Shown: positions 28,312 through 36,110 of the stretch, one piece after another | Position numbering within the stretch: the first letter of the stretch is position 1 | How the letters are laid out: every line of letters begins with the position of its first letter | The notes under the pieces: model-generated | What the model was told of the DNA's origin: nothing | The model's database searches: none | The model's input: the letters and a program-made list of their open reading frames with translations, nothing else | NCBI RefSeq assembly: GCF_900086985.1 | Contig: NZ_LT593974.1 | Coordinates: forward strand, 3,844,001-3,908,000 | Reading direction: 5' to 3' | Source: Halomonas sp. HL-93 | GTDB taxonomy: Bacteria > Pseudomonadota > Gammaproteobacteria > Pseudomonadales > Halomonadaceae | Length of the DNA: 64,000 nucleotides | Made by a program: the position numbers and the translations under genes

Positions 28312-28640
28312 GTGCTGTCCTCCGGCGGCATCGACTCATACCCCTCTCCAGCCAGTAGCAGCGATGTGTGCAGACTTGCGAGACCTTGATCACGCGGGTT
28401 GTCTGTCACCTGTTGCAGTCGCTCGACGCTGGCCTGACCGAACCGGCAGATCAACTGGTTGGTCCGCGCCAGCTTCGTCAGCTGCCGTGCATTGAGCGAT
28501 ACGATCAGGTCCGCCACTTCGCCGTCGACTTTGAGGCGGAACATAGCGGCTTCACGGTCTTCAGTTAACAAGCGTTGTGCAAGCAGCAAATACGCTAAAT
28601 TTATTTCCTGTATTTCATCGAGAAAGCTGGTTTGACTCAT
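28308..28640 (-). CDS. flhD: Flagellar master regulator subunit FlhD
   Basis: The 110-aa FlhD has the conserved N-terminal helix ([18 protein letters not shown]) and the central region leading to the short helix-turn-helix. It forms the FlhD4C2 complex with FlhC, encoded by the overlapping next gene. The upstream 104-base gap contains inverted repeats that may be regulatory. Length is normal (105-119 aa). Confidence 0.95.
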   Translation of the reverse strand: MSQTSFLDEIQEINLAYLLLAQRLLTEDREAAMFRLKVDGEVADLIVSLNARQLTKLARTNQLICRFGQASVERLQQVTDNPRDQGLASLHTSLLLAGEGYESMPPEDST

Positions 28641-28694
28641 AGTGGCCTATCGAACGACACAGGCGCTTTCATTACTGTTGTACGAGCGCCCTGG

Positions 28695-28741
28695 ATGACT
28701 TTGTACTACCCCAAAGTCATGGTTGCATACAACGTTTGTAT
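28695..28741. promoter_or_regulatory. Inverted repeats upstream of flhDC
   Basis: A perfect 9-bp inverted repeat, ATGACTTTG / CAAAGTCAT with an 8-base spacer (28695-28720), is followed by a second, ATACAA-CGT-TTGTAT (28727-28741). They lie 55-100 bases upstream of the flhD start in an otherwise unremarkable gap. Neither is followed by a T run, so termination is unlikely. An operator for an flhDC regulator is the natural inference; the regulator is unknown. Confidence 0.4.
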
Positions 28742-28744
28742 TGG

Positions 28745-29035
28745 CTACTCAGCGCTTTCACGCTTAGTAAGCCCAGCCTCCGATAACTCAAATACCCATA
28801 CCAATAGTTCGGCAATAACTTGATAAAGATTAGCGGGAATTTCCGCATCTAAATCCAACTGCATCAACAGCCCCACAAGTTCAGGCGCATCATGCACATA
28901 AATACCCTGCCGCTGCGCCTCAGCCATAATCCGTTCGGCCAACTCACCATAGCCTTTGGCAACTACCCGGGGCGCACGATCATGGTCTTGATAGGCCAAG
29001 GCCACCGCCTGGCGTCGAGATTCATCCGATGACAT
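28745..29035 (-). CDS. fhlB: FlhB C-terminal-domain-like protein (FhlB/EscU-YscU-like)
   Basis: A 96-aa protein resembling only the cytoplasmic C-terminal domain of FlhB: AVALAYQDHDRAPRVVAKGYGELAERI, then LMQLDLDAEIPANLYQVIAELLVWVF, closely parallel to the end of FlhB encoded at 15.4 kb. No membrane segments, and no NPTH cleavage motif (the protein starts just after that position). The ATG at 29035 overlaps the end of the upstream FliK-like gene by 14 bases. Such stand-alone FlhB tails can partly replace the cleaved FlhB domain in other bacteria. Its role here is inferred. Confidence 0.8.
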   Translation of the reverse strand: MSSDESRRQAVALAYQDHDRAPRVVAKGYGELAERIMAEAQRQGIYVHDAPELVGLLMQLDLDAEIPANLYQVIAELLVWVFELSEAGLTKRESAE

Positions 29036-30329
29036 CCGACACCTCCTCGACGTAACGCGCACGCACCTGCACCTTACGGAGATCTAACGCCTCCAAGCGC
29101 GCTTCCAGTGAGGGCAAACCCGCCTCCAAACGCTGATGCACCTGCGCTTCAGTGGCGGTTAGGTCAATGCTCAATGCGCCCCGATAAAGCCGTAGCGATA
29201 CGCTGAAGGCGCCGAAACCGGGCACATCAAGCTGCATATCGGACTGCCAGCTATCTTCAGCGGCCTCCTGCTCTTCCTCGCCTTCCTGGGATTGCCCGCG
29301 GGCTGGCAGATTAATCACCAGCGCCATAAAAATGCCCGTCCATACGTCGCCTTCCCAACGAATCGTCGGCGTTACCAGCATTTCCAGCTGCTGACGCACC
29401 AGGCTTTGTAAGCTTTCATGGACCACCTCGCGAGGCTGCCGGTTGGGCATGATATCAAGCGTGTCGCGAGCTAGACGCGCATCAATGCTCGCTTGCTGTG
29501 CTTCTTTGGCATTCGTTGCGACCTCGGCGGCGTTAAGTAACGCGGGTCCTGCTGAGGGTGGCGGGGTCGCAGGTTGCGCATTGGCCGCTGGCACTCGCGC
29601 CGCCGCAGACTCACTTGCGGCGGGTATTAAAGGGGTATTAGGTAAAATGGTCGCACTGCTCGGCGATGCCACCAGCAGTGGCGCGGTACCGCTGGGCACT
29701 ACGCCTTGCCCTCCCAGCCCGCTGCCCGGCCCTTGAGGCGTAACGCCCATGCCCAACGCTGTGGAGACCAAAGGCGTGGGAACCGAGGCCCGCGGACCAG
29801 ATTGCATCTGCGGCTCTCTAAGCAGTTGCTGACGACTGGTATCCCCTTGAAACCAACGTTTGAGGTGCGCCTCATAAAATAGTCCGCTGTCGCGCACGCT
29901 GGCCTCAAGCCGACTCGCCAACTGTGCTGACGACGCCGGCTCGGCGGTATTCATCAGCGGCGCCTCTGCGCGCATGACGGTGGGGGGAGCAGGAAAGCGC
30001 AGCAATACATCGGCAATACTGCGTGCCGCTGGGCTAAAATGCGTCTGGGTCGAGCCGGGAGGCAATGCTTGGGCGTCGCCTCGCTGGGGTAATCGTCCAC
30101 CGTCTAGCTGGAGTGGCAGGCCCCTCAGATCACGCAGCGCCGTATCACGTAGCGCCGCAGAGGCAGGGTCTCGACCGTCTAGCCGTGCATCCCCCATCAA
30201 GGCACGAGGGCCTTCTCCTGGCGCAATGGGCTTTATCGGCTGATCCATTAACCGTTGATTCGACACATCGCCCCGCCGCCCCAACACTTGATGGAGCAGG
30301 GTATCGATCAACGGATTAATGGTGCTCAC
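29022..30329 (-). CDS. FliK-like hook-length-control C-terminal-domain protein
   Basis: A 435-aa protein with a low-complexity proline/alanine-rich middle (about 120-290) and a C-terminal domain (DVPGFGAFSVSLRLYRGALSIDLTATEAQVHQRLEAGLPSLEARL, described here in parts) like the FliK substrate-switch domain. It is distinct from the true fliK at 39.7 kb. It overlaps fliT by four bases and fhlB by fourteen, so a FliK-like and an FlhB-tail-like gene are translationally linked. This suggests a second substrate-specificity pair, but function is inferred from domain likeness only. Confidence 0.7.
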   Translation of the reverse strand: MSTINPLIDTLLHQVLGRRGDVSNQRLMDQPIKPIAPGEGPRALMGDARLDGRDPASAALRDTALRDLRGLPLQLDGGRLPQRGDAQALPPGSTQTHFSPAARSIADVLLRFPAPPTVMRAEAPLMNTAEPASSAQLASRLEASVRDSGLFYEAHLKRWFQGDTSRQQLLREPQMQSGPRASVPTPLVSTALGMGVTPQGPGSGLGGQGVVPSGTAPLLVASPSSATILPNTPLIPAASESAAARVPAANAQPATPPPSAGPALLNAAEVATNAKEAQQASIDARLARDTLDIMPNRQPREVVHESLQSLVRQQLEMLVTPTIRWEGDVWTGIFMALVINLPARGQSQEGEEEQEAAEDSWQSDMQLDVPGFGAFSVSLRLYRGALSIDLTATEAQVHQRLEAGLPSLEARLEALDLRKVQVRARYVEEVSDVIG

Positions 30330-30730
30330 GACGACCTCGACATCTGGTCATCATCGCCAGGCACACTGCCCCTGCCCTGCTGAGGGGCGTAGGCGCGGTG
30401 TAAGCTACGCTGCCGTTGAGACACATTGATTAGTCGCCCTAATTCGTCACGGCGCGCAATCAACTGTCGGCGGATTTCAACGTCCTGCTCCAGAATCGCT
30501 TCCAGAAGCTCCGCTTTGTGTTGTTGCGCGGTAGCGTCGAGCGTCACCGCTGCGTCCAGCTCACGCAGCTTTTCGACCAGAAGGACGTAGTGGGTGCGCT
30601 GATCAATCAGCTCTGCCCACTGGTCTTTATCGGCCAGCTGATGCATATGCATGACGCTATCAAGCAGCGCCGCATAGGTATCAAGGAGCGTCTGTTGAGC
30701 GTTATCTTGCGCCGTGGTTGAAGCCGCCAT
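30326..30730 (-). CDS. fliT: Flagellar chaperone FliT-like protein
   Basis: A 134-aa, almost wholly helical protein located directly after fliS, where FliT (the FliD export chaperone, which also restrains FlhDC in Salmonella) is expected. Sequence similarity among FliT proteins is low, so the call rests mostly on position, size and helical nature. The ATG at 30730 is chosen because GAGG precedes it; an upstream in-frame start would overlap fliS extensively. It overlaps the FliK-like gene by four bases. Confidence 0.75.
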   Translation of the reverse strand: MAASTTAQDNAQQTLLDTYAALLDSVMHMHQLADKDQWAELIDQRTHYVLLVEKLRELDAAVTLDATAQQHKAELLEAILEQDVEIRRQLIARRDELGRLINVSQRQRSLHRAYAPQQGRGSVPGDDDQMSRSS

Positions 30731-30737
30731 TAGTGCC

Positions 30738-31154
30738 TCATGCAGATTGCCGTTGGCCAATTTCGCGCCACGCTGAGGCAATATCCTCAAGCAGACGCTC
30801 GGCTTCATCCAAACTCGCCTCGTCATTGCGCAAATTCGCTTTCAATAACAGGCGTGCGATGTAGTTGTATAAAGAGGACAGCTGTTCAGCAATATCACCG
30901 CCTTGCTCTCTATCAAGAGCAGCGGCCAAACCGTTATTAACAATATCGAGCGCTTTTGAAATAGAGCGCCCTTTTTCAGCTGTATTAGCCGATTGCATAT
31001 GGATACGTGCCGCTCGAATAGCCGCTTGCGCCCCATCAAATAGCATAACGATGAGCTGATGCGGATCAGCTGACATCACGCCGCTTTCAACGCCAACCCT
31101 TGCGTAAGCGTTGGCTCCCCGGCCATAGGCGGCAGCACCGCGCGAGTACGTCAT
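30738..31154 (-). CDS. fliS: Flagellin export chaperone FliS
   Basis: The 138-aa FliS binds the disordered C-terminus of flagellin and keeps it export-ready. Family features are clear: MSADPHQLIVMLFDGAQAAI, AEKGRSISKALDIVNNGLAAAL and a final helical segment. It is first in a unit with fliT, the FliK-like gene and fhlB, driven by a sigma-28 promoter about 90 bases upstream. Its client fliC is not in this window. Confidence 0.95.
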   Translation of the reverse strand: MTYSRGAAAYGRGANAYARVGVESGVMSADPHQLIVMLFDGAQAAIRAARIHMQSANTAEKGRSISKALDIVNNGLAAALDREQGGDIAEQLSSLYNYIARLLLKANLRNDEASLDEAERLLEDIASAWREIGQRQSA

Positions 31155-31247
31155 ACGTGATACTCCTAATCGCGTGGCTAGCCAATGCGGTCAGCCACAA
31201 AGCAAGTTACCAGCAGACAAATCACTGCGATTGCCTGCCTGTAATAG

Positions 31248-31274
31248 TTATCGGCGAGCGCCTTAACGACTTTA
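31248..31274 (-). promoter_or_regulatory. Sigma-28 promoter of the fliS operon
   Basis: Minus strand: TAAAGTCG (31274-31267), 11 bp, GCCGATAA (31255-31248). Core -35, spacing and -10 all match the FliA consensus. Transcription would start near 31241, giving a leader of about 87 bases before fliS. Confidence 0.9.
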
Positions 31275-31336
31275 ATGCTTTAGCGCGTTTTCTTCGCCAA
31301 GTGCGCGTTATGTGAGCCTTTCAGCCGAGATGACAA

Positions 31337-33028
31337 CTAGGTCGAGACCGCAACTTCACTCACCGGCCGACCCAGCTTCTCAACGACATTGCCGCGTATT
31401 GTCCTGCCTAAATTATCCCGCATTGGCGCACTCGCTGACATCGCCATACAAACCTCAGTTGGGCTGCCCCGCTCATCAACGCGCAACACCCACGCCAACT
31501 GCTCATTGGAGAAGCGCACCAAGGCGCCCACCGGCAAGGCTTTAAAGTGCTCGATATAGCGTTTGATCCAGCGCGGATCGAACTGATGGGGATGGCTTAA
31601 CAAGTGGCGATAAATTTGCTGTGCGGTTTTAGCGGGGCGGTCGCTGCGGTCACGCCGCAAGGCTTCCACGACATCTACAATCGCGCTGGCTTTGGCCAGC
31701 TCGTTTAACGATTCACCAGTAACACCATTTGGATAGCCGCTGCCGTCCATGCGCTCATTGATGCCCCCCACTACGGCAGATGCGATGCTGGAAGATAGCC
31801 ATTGACAGCTCTCCAGTCGCTCCAATAAAAGCGGAACGTGCTCGCTTAACGCTTGCCGGTGCGTTGCCTCGAAATTCGCGGCTTTAAATAACACCTGCGG
31901 CACCAACGCTTTGCCTAAATCGTGTACTAAGCCACTGGCAACCACCGCCTTACGAAGATCACGCGGCATACTGGCGCCCACTAAATCCAGCAGATGGGCC
32001 GCCACTGATATGCCGTGACGAACCAGTAACGGCTCAGGCGACAAGCATCGACAAGCAAAAAGCAGCGCTTCACGGTCCTCCTCATGCAGATCCATCAACC
32101 GGTCGGCGTAAAGGGAGAGTTGGCGCGAATCGATATCGCTGCCTTGTTGCAGCGCCAGCATCTGTCCATCCAAAAACGCAGCAATTTTAACCAGTCGCCG
32201 CGCCGTTGGAGTGGCGTAGCGCTTCAGGTCGCGTCGCCCGATATGCTCACTGGCATTCGCTCGACCCGCGGGGGAAGTAAACAGCGGTGAGGGCTGGCGC
32301 TCATCCTGATGCTCTTTTGCATAGCGCGACGACTCACGCTCGATTTCACACACGAAGTACCAGATCTGACGCTCCTGCTCGGGGCTACACGCACCAAAAT
32401 GAAAGCCCACCCGCAGCAGGTTGCGCTCAGGGTCGGGACGCCGGTGGCGTGCAGAGGCTTGGATTTCAAAGTGTGTGCCATCGGGAAACTCAAAGGAGAG
32501 CGTCAAAGGCACTTCCGTTGTGGCCAAAACCCCGCTGGCAGTCATCGGCAACTCAAGCTGGCAGCCACGCTGAGACAAGTCTCGCAGCTCACCTTGGATA
32601 GCGTCTTGGCCAGGCACACTGACCATAGCGACCACCGGCATGCCTATGCGCAACTCGGCACGAAAGACCTCACGTCGCTGGAGCACATCCAGATACGCCG
32701 GGTAGCCACTGCAGCATAAAAAACGCCCGCCAGAGCGGCGGGTTTCGGTTAGCGAGAGCATCGGCGTGCGCAACATTTTACCCTGCGCCTCGCCAGTCAG
32801 GTAAAAAGACGCGCCGCCCTGAAGCTGACCAAGCAGATAGTCCACCGAGGAAAGATCCAGCACTAGCGCCTGGTCAGGGTGCTGCTCCATCAGCACAATG
32901 GGCTCTGGTCGCCCTTCACCGCCCTCCAAGCATAGCGACGTACCGCCGCCTTCCACCAACGTATCCAGCAACGATGCTACCGCGACAGGGTTCGCGACTC
33001 GTTCGTATTCTTCTTCGTGGGCCACCAT
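31337..33028 (-). CDS. YcgR-like PilZ protein fused to a divergent HD-GYP domain
   Basis: A 563-aa cytoplasmic fusion. Residues 1-110 look like the YcgR N-terminal domain. A PilZ domain follows with both c-di-GMP motifs: RxxxR at R119-R123 and DLSQRG at 150-155. Residues about 265-530 form an HD-GYP domain with H338, H369-D370 (VHDLGK), H397, D428 and GYP at 431-433. The histidine pair expected before E425 (HHE) is replaced by I423-N424, so phosphodiesterase activity may be reduced or lost. YcgR slows the motor when bound to c-di-GMP. ATG 33028 has GAGGAG upstream. A sigma-28 promoter reads toward it. Confidence 0.85.
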   Translation of the reverse strand: MVAHEEEYERVANPVAVASLLDTLVEGGGTSLCLEGGEGRPEPIVLMEQHPDQALVLDLSSVDYLLGQLQGGASFYLTGEAQGKMLRTPMLSLTETRRSGGRFLCCSGYPAYLDVLQRREVFRAELRIGMPVVAMVSVPGQDAIQGELRDLSQRGCQLELPMTASGVLATTEVPLTLSFEFPDGTHFEIQASARHRRPDPERNLLRVGFHFGACSPEQERQIWYFVCEIERESSRYAKEHQDERQPSPLFTSPAGRANASEHIGRRDLKRYATPTARRLVKIAAFLDGQMLALQQGSDIDSRQLSLYADRLMDLHEEDREALLFACRCLSPEPLLVRHGISVAAHLLDLVGASMPRDLRKAVVASGLVHDLGKALVPQVLFKAANFEATHRQALSEHVPLLLERLESCQWLSSSIASAVVGGINERMDGSGYPNGVTGESLNELAKASAIVDVVEALRRDRSDRPAKTAQQIYRHLLSHPHQFDPRWIKRYIEHFKALPVGALVRFSNEQLAWVLRVDERGSPTEVCMAMSASAPMRDNLGRTIRGNVVEKLGRPVSEVAVST

Positions 33029-33201
33029 GCTCTCCTCACCTTCCCCATTGCATCAGCGTGTTATGCGCAAAGCGATGCAGAATACCAGAAGCCGAGAGCA
33101 ACTAGGATGCTTCACCACGCTTTCGTGCGACGTTGCGTATATCGTCTATGCTAAGCAGGGCGGCAAAGTTAACTTACCCAACAGCATAACGATCAATATC
33201 C

Positions 33202-33228
33202 TAAAGTTATCGATCTCTGCGCCGATAT
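33202..33228 (+). promoter_or_regulatory. Sigma-28 promoter of flaG, plus-strand half of a divergent site
   Basis: TAAAGTTA (33202-33209), 11 bp, GCCGATAT (33221-33228), matching the FliA consensus at seven of eight positions in each box. Transcription would start near 33235, leaving a 120-base leader before flaG. The site overlaps the divergent minus-strand promoter almost completely. Confidence 0.85.
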
Positions 33229-33233
33229 CTTTA
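33207..33233 (-). promoter_or_regulatory. Sigma-28 promoter, minus-strand half of a divergent site
   Basis: Minus strand: TAAAGATA (33233-33226), 11 bp, ATCGATAA (33214-33207). The -35 core is perfect; the -10 matches six of eight positions. It reads toward the PilZ/HD-GYP gene with a leader of about 170 bases. It shares nearly all its bases with the plus-strand promoter below. The rest of the 326-base intergenic region (33029-33354) shows no gene and no strong terminator. Confidence 0.55.
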
Positions 33234-33354
33234 GTGTAGATATCTGTAAATCGCACTAAAAAACGTAGTTCCAAAAAAGCCAACTGCCAGCGGCACTCAC
33301 TTGCGGGGGCGCTAGCAGTCAAAGGCAAACATTAAAAATAGGGGAATACGCACG

Positions 33355-33717
33355 ATGAACTCATCTAACATTGATGCCATTAACCGCGTCCAAACAGCTC
33401 AGCTAAACACGCTGTCGCCGCGCCAGCGTCTTGACGAAGTGCTAGAGAATCTGCCCGCGCCCGGAAGCCAACTCAGCGAGGCTCAACAGAGTACACCCAC
33501 CGCGGGGGAGCTCGTAGAACCGGTCCAACGCATCAACGAGGTTATGCGAGAGCGTGGGATAGAGTTTGAAATCAGCGAGAACTCATCAAGGGTCATTACT
33601 CGTGTCGTTGACCGCAATTCAGGTGATGTTATTCGCCAGATTCCCGCAGAGGAAGTCATCCGCATTGCCGAACAGCTACAGGATATGCGCGGCAAGTTTG
33701 TCTCTCTAGAGGTTTGA
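33355..33717 (+). CDS. flaG: Flagellar protein FlaG
   Basis: A 120-aa FlaG-family protein: a variable N-terminus and the conserved C-terminal segment with VDRNSGDVIRQIPAEEVIRI. FlaG affects filament length in several bacteria and is normally encoded between fliC and fliD; here neither neighbour is present. The ATG is preceded by AGGGG. It is transcribed alone from a sigma-28 promoter and is convergent with fliE, leaving 57 bases without a clear terminator. Confidence 0.9.
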   Translation: MNSSNIDAINRVQTAQLNTLSPRQRLDEVLENLPAPGSQLSEAQQSTPTAGELVEPVQRINEVMRERGIEFEISENSSRVITRVVDRNSGDVIRQIPAEEVIRIAEQLQDMRGKFVSLEV

Positions 33718-33774
33718 ACCACTGACACAGAATCCAGGAAACAAAGGGCGTTGCGCAAAGATTGCGTTATAGGG

Positions 33775-34104
33775 TTACACCTGCATATTCATAACATCAC
33801 GGTAAGCGGACACTAGCCGATTGCGCACCTGCAACCCCATTTGAGAAGCAACGCTCGCCTTCTGCATATCGACCATGACGTCGCCTAATTCGACATCAGG
33901 ATCTCCCGCCTGAAAGGCCATCGCTTTGTTATTTGCATCCAGCTTTAGCTGATTGATTCGCTGAATGGACGCCTGCAACTCACCGCCAAAACTGCCATGC
34001 CCTGCCGACTGAGTAAGTGCGCCACTTTGCATTGGCTGGTTTGCCGCTTGGCTGGCTAACCCCTGCATTTGCTGCAGCGTTGCCTGTATTGCAGGAGTGC
34101 TCAT
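33775..34104 (-). CDS. fliE: Flagellar hook-basal body protein FliE
   Basis: The 109-aa FliE joins the MS ring to the rod and is among the first exported proteins. The C-terminal region (VELGDVMVDMQKASVASQMGLQVRNRLVSAYRDVMNMQV, seen in parts) is diagnostic. It is transcribed alone, divergent from fliF, as in enterobacteria. The 254-base gap to fliF probably holds both promoters; I see an AATAGCG half-match to the FlhDC box at 34226-34232 but not a full site. Confidence 0.94.
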   Translation of the reverse strand: MSTPAIQATLQQMQGLASQAANQPMQSGALTQSAGHGSFGGELQASIQRINQLKLDANNKAMAFQAGDPDVELGDVMVDMQKASVASQMGLQVRNRLVSAYRDVMNMQV

Positions 34105-34358
34105 GTGTACGCCTCAATCAGTAAAATGGCTGAATGGGTGAAGCCTAGCACTAGTATGACAAAGCTCATACGGACAATTACGCACAAAAAGCCAAGCTTT
34201 TCGTTCCTTTAGGCTTGCCCAGCCACCGGATAATAGCGTTCATCATAATTTCGCCTCATCTTTTCGGCGGATAACCGCGATCGACGGATATAGCCTATGC
34301 CTTCTTTGGTGATGCGCCTGGGCCGGAACTTGTTTTGCTTGTCCCAATGGAGGGATTC

Positions 34359-36110
34359 ATGAGCGAAGCGGGTGCAACGGCAGGCCGTCAGACGAACACC
34401 TCCACGCGTGGCAGCGCAGGCGGTGATAATACGAAAACTCCATTTGCTGAACGCGTGCTTTCGCAGTTGCGCGGCAACCCTATTGTCGCGTTATTGATTG
34501 CCGGGGCTGCATCGATTGCGGTGGTGGCTGCCCTGATGATGTGGGCCAGCAGCCCTGATTATCGCGTCCTGTATAACAACCTTGATGAGGCCGATGGCGG
34601 CCGTATCATCACGGAACTCGACGGCCGAGGCGTGCCCTACCGTTTCAGTGAAAACGGCCAAGCCTTAATGGTGCCGAGCGACCAAGTGCATCCCCTGCGC
34701 CTCTATCTTGCCGAACAAGGGCTACCGCAAGGCGGCAACGTGGGCCTTGAGCTCATGGACAACCAAGCCTTCGGGGTTAGCCAATTTGCCGAACAAGTCA
34801 ATTATCAACGCGGCTTAGAGGGTGAGCTTAGCCGCTCGATTGAATCATTGGGACCTGTCGAGGGCGTGCGCGTTCACTTATCGATGGCCAAACCATCGGT
34901 TTTTATCCGTGACCGGGAGCCCGCTAAAGCCTCGGTGGTGCTGACATTGCTACCGGGCCGCGTACTTGGCGATGGCCAGGTTAGTGCCATTGTTCACATG
35001 GTATCGAGCAGTGTTCCTGAACTGTCTCCCGAAGACGTGTCGGTGGTCGACCAGAATGGCCGCTTACTGTCGGCAGACAGCGGAGGCAATAACGATCTTG
35101 ACGGTAGCCAACTGGAATACTTGGCCGAAGTTGAAAGTTCTTATCAACGGCGCATTGAGCATATCCTGGCGCCGATCCTGGGCGAGGAAAACGTGCGTGC
35201 CCAGGTAGCCGCGCAGGTGGACTTCTCCCAGCGGGAAGAAACCTCAGAACGCTATGGGCCTAATCAACCGCCCAACGAAGCGGCCGTGCGCAGCCGTCAA
35301 TTAAGCCTTTCTCTTGATGGGGAGGATCCGCTAGGCACCGGCATCCCCGGCGCACTTAGTAACACTCCCCCGGGGGTCGCGCCGTCGCCCATCAATCAGC
35401 CCGACGAAGAGGGCGAGGATGCAGACGGCGAAGAGACTCCTGACGAGGCACTCCGCAATCTTCAGCAAGACGATGTCGTCAACTACGAGGTTGATCGAAG
35501 CATTGAACATATCCAGCACCGCCTCGGTCGCGTCGAGCGCCTGACAGCGGCGGTGGTAGTGAACTACCGTGAAACCACAAATGACGAAGGTGAGACAGAA
35601 CAGGTTCCTCTTTCGAATGAGGAAGTTCAGCAGATTGAGCGTTTGGTGCGCCAGTCGATGGGCTTCTCAGATGGGCGTGGCGATGCAATCGATGTAGTGA
35701 ATACGCCATTTGCCGATATCGAAGAAGATACGAGCGATGCGCCTGAGTGGTGGCAGCGCCAAGGCACCCTGGAGCTCGCCGGACAGCTCGGCCGCTACCT
35801 ACTCGTAGCGCTTGCCGCTCTGCTGCTTTACCTGCTGATTCTACGGCCGCTCATCAAGCGCTACACCGAATCACCTGTCATGGCGACCGCCGCGTCTGGC
35901 ACAGCGCTTCAGGCACGGGTCGGTGATGATGATGACGACATAGCTGAAGACGACGACAGCACAGCCAATGACGAGACGTATCAAAAGCCAAAACGTCGAC
36001 GCAAGACATCACTGTACGAGCACAACCTCAACGACCTGCGTGAAATGGCCCAAGAGGACCCCCGCATGGTGGCGATGATTGTGCGCAGCTGGATGAATAA
36101 CAATGAGTAG
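34359..36110 (+). CDS. fliF: Flagellar MS-ring protein FliF
   Basis: The 583-aa FliF forms the MS ring in the inner membrane. TM1 is at about 45-65 and TM2 near 475-495 (LLVALAALLLYLLILRPL), enclosing the ring-building periplasmic domains. The cytoplasmic tail (HNLNDLREMAQEDPRMVAMIVRSWM) is the FliG-binding segment. The ATG at 34359 is preferred over one 24 bases upstream because GGAGGG lies just before it. It overlaps fliG by eight bases. First gene of fliFGHIJK. Confidence 0.96.
   Translation: MSEAGATAGRQTNTSTRGSAGGDNTKTPFAERVLSQLRGNPIVALLIAGAASIAVVAALMMWASSPDYRVLYNNLDEADGGRIITELDGRGVPYRFSENGQALMVPSDQVHPLRLYLAEQGLPQGGNVGLELMDNQAFGVSQFAEQVNYQRGLEGELSRSIESLGPVEGVRVHLSMAKPSVFIRDREPAKASVVLTLLPGRVLGDGQVSAIVHMVSSSVPELSPEDVSVVDQNGRLLSADSGGNNDLDGSQLEYLAEVESSYQRRIEHILAPILGEENVRAQVAAQVDFSQREETSERYGPNQPPNEAAVRSRQLSLSLDGEDPLGTGIPGALSNTPPGVAPSPINQPDEEGEDADGEETPDEALRNLQQDDVVNYEVDRSIEHIQHRLGRVERLTAAVVVNYRETTNDEGETEQVPLSNEEVQQIERLVRQSMGFSDGRGDAIDVVNTPFADIEEDTSDAPEWWQRQGTLELAGQLGRYLLVALAALLLYLLILRPLIKRYTESPVMATAASGTALQARVGDDDDDIAEDDDSTANDETYQKPKRRRKTSLYEHNLNDLREMAQEDPRMVAMIVRSWMNNNE

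Noticed and set aside
31281..31320. Repeat GCGCGTT seen twice
   Set aside because: A 7-base direct repeat in GC-rich DNA is expected by chance and does not form a hairpin.
34213..34250. FlhDC box upstream of fliF
   Set aside because: The half GGATAATAGCG fits the consensus, but the inverted second half is poor and at the wrong distance, so I do not call a site.
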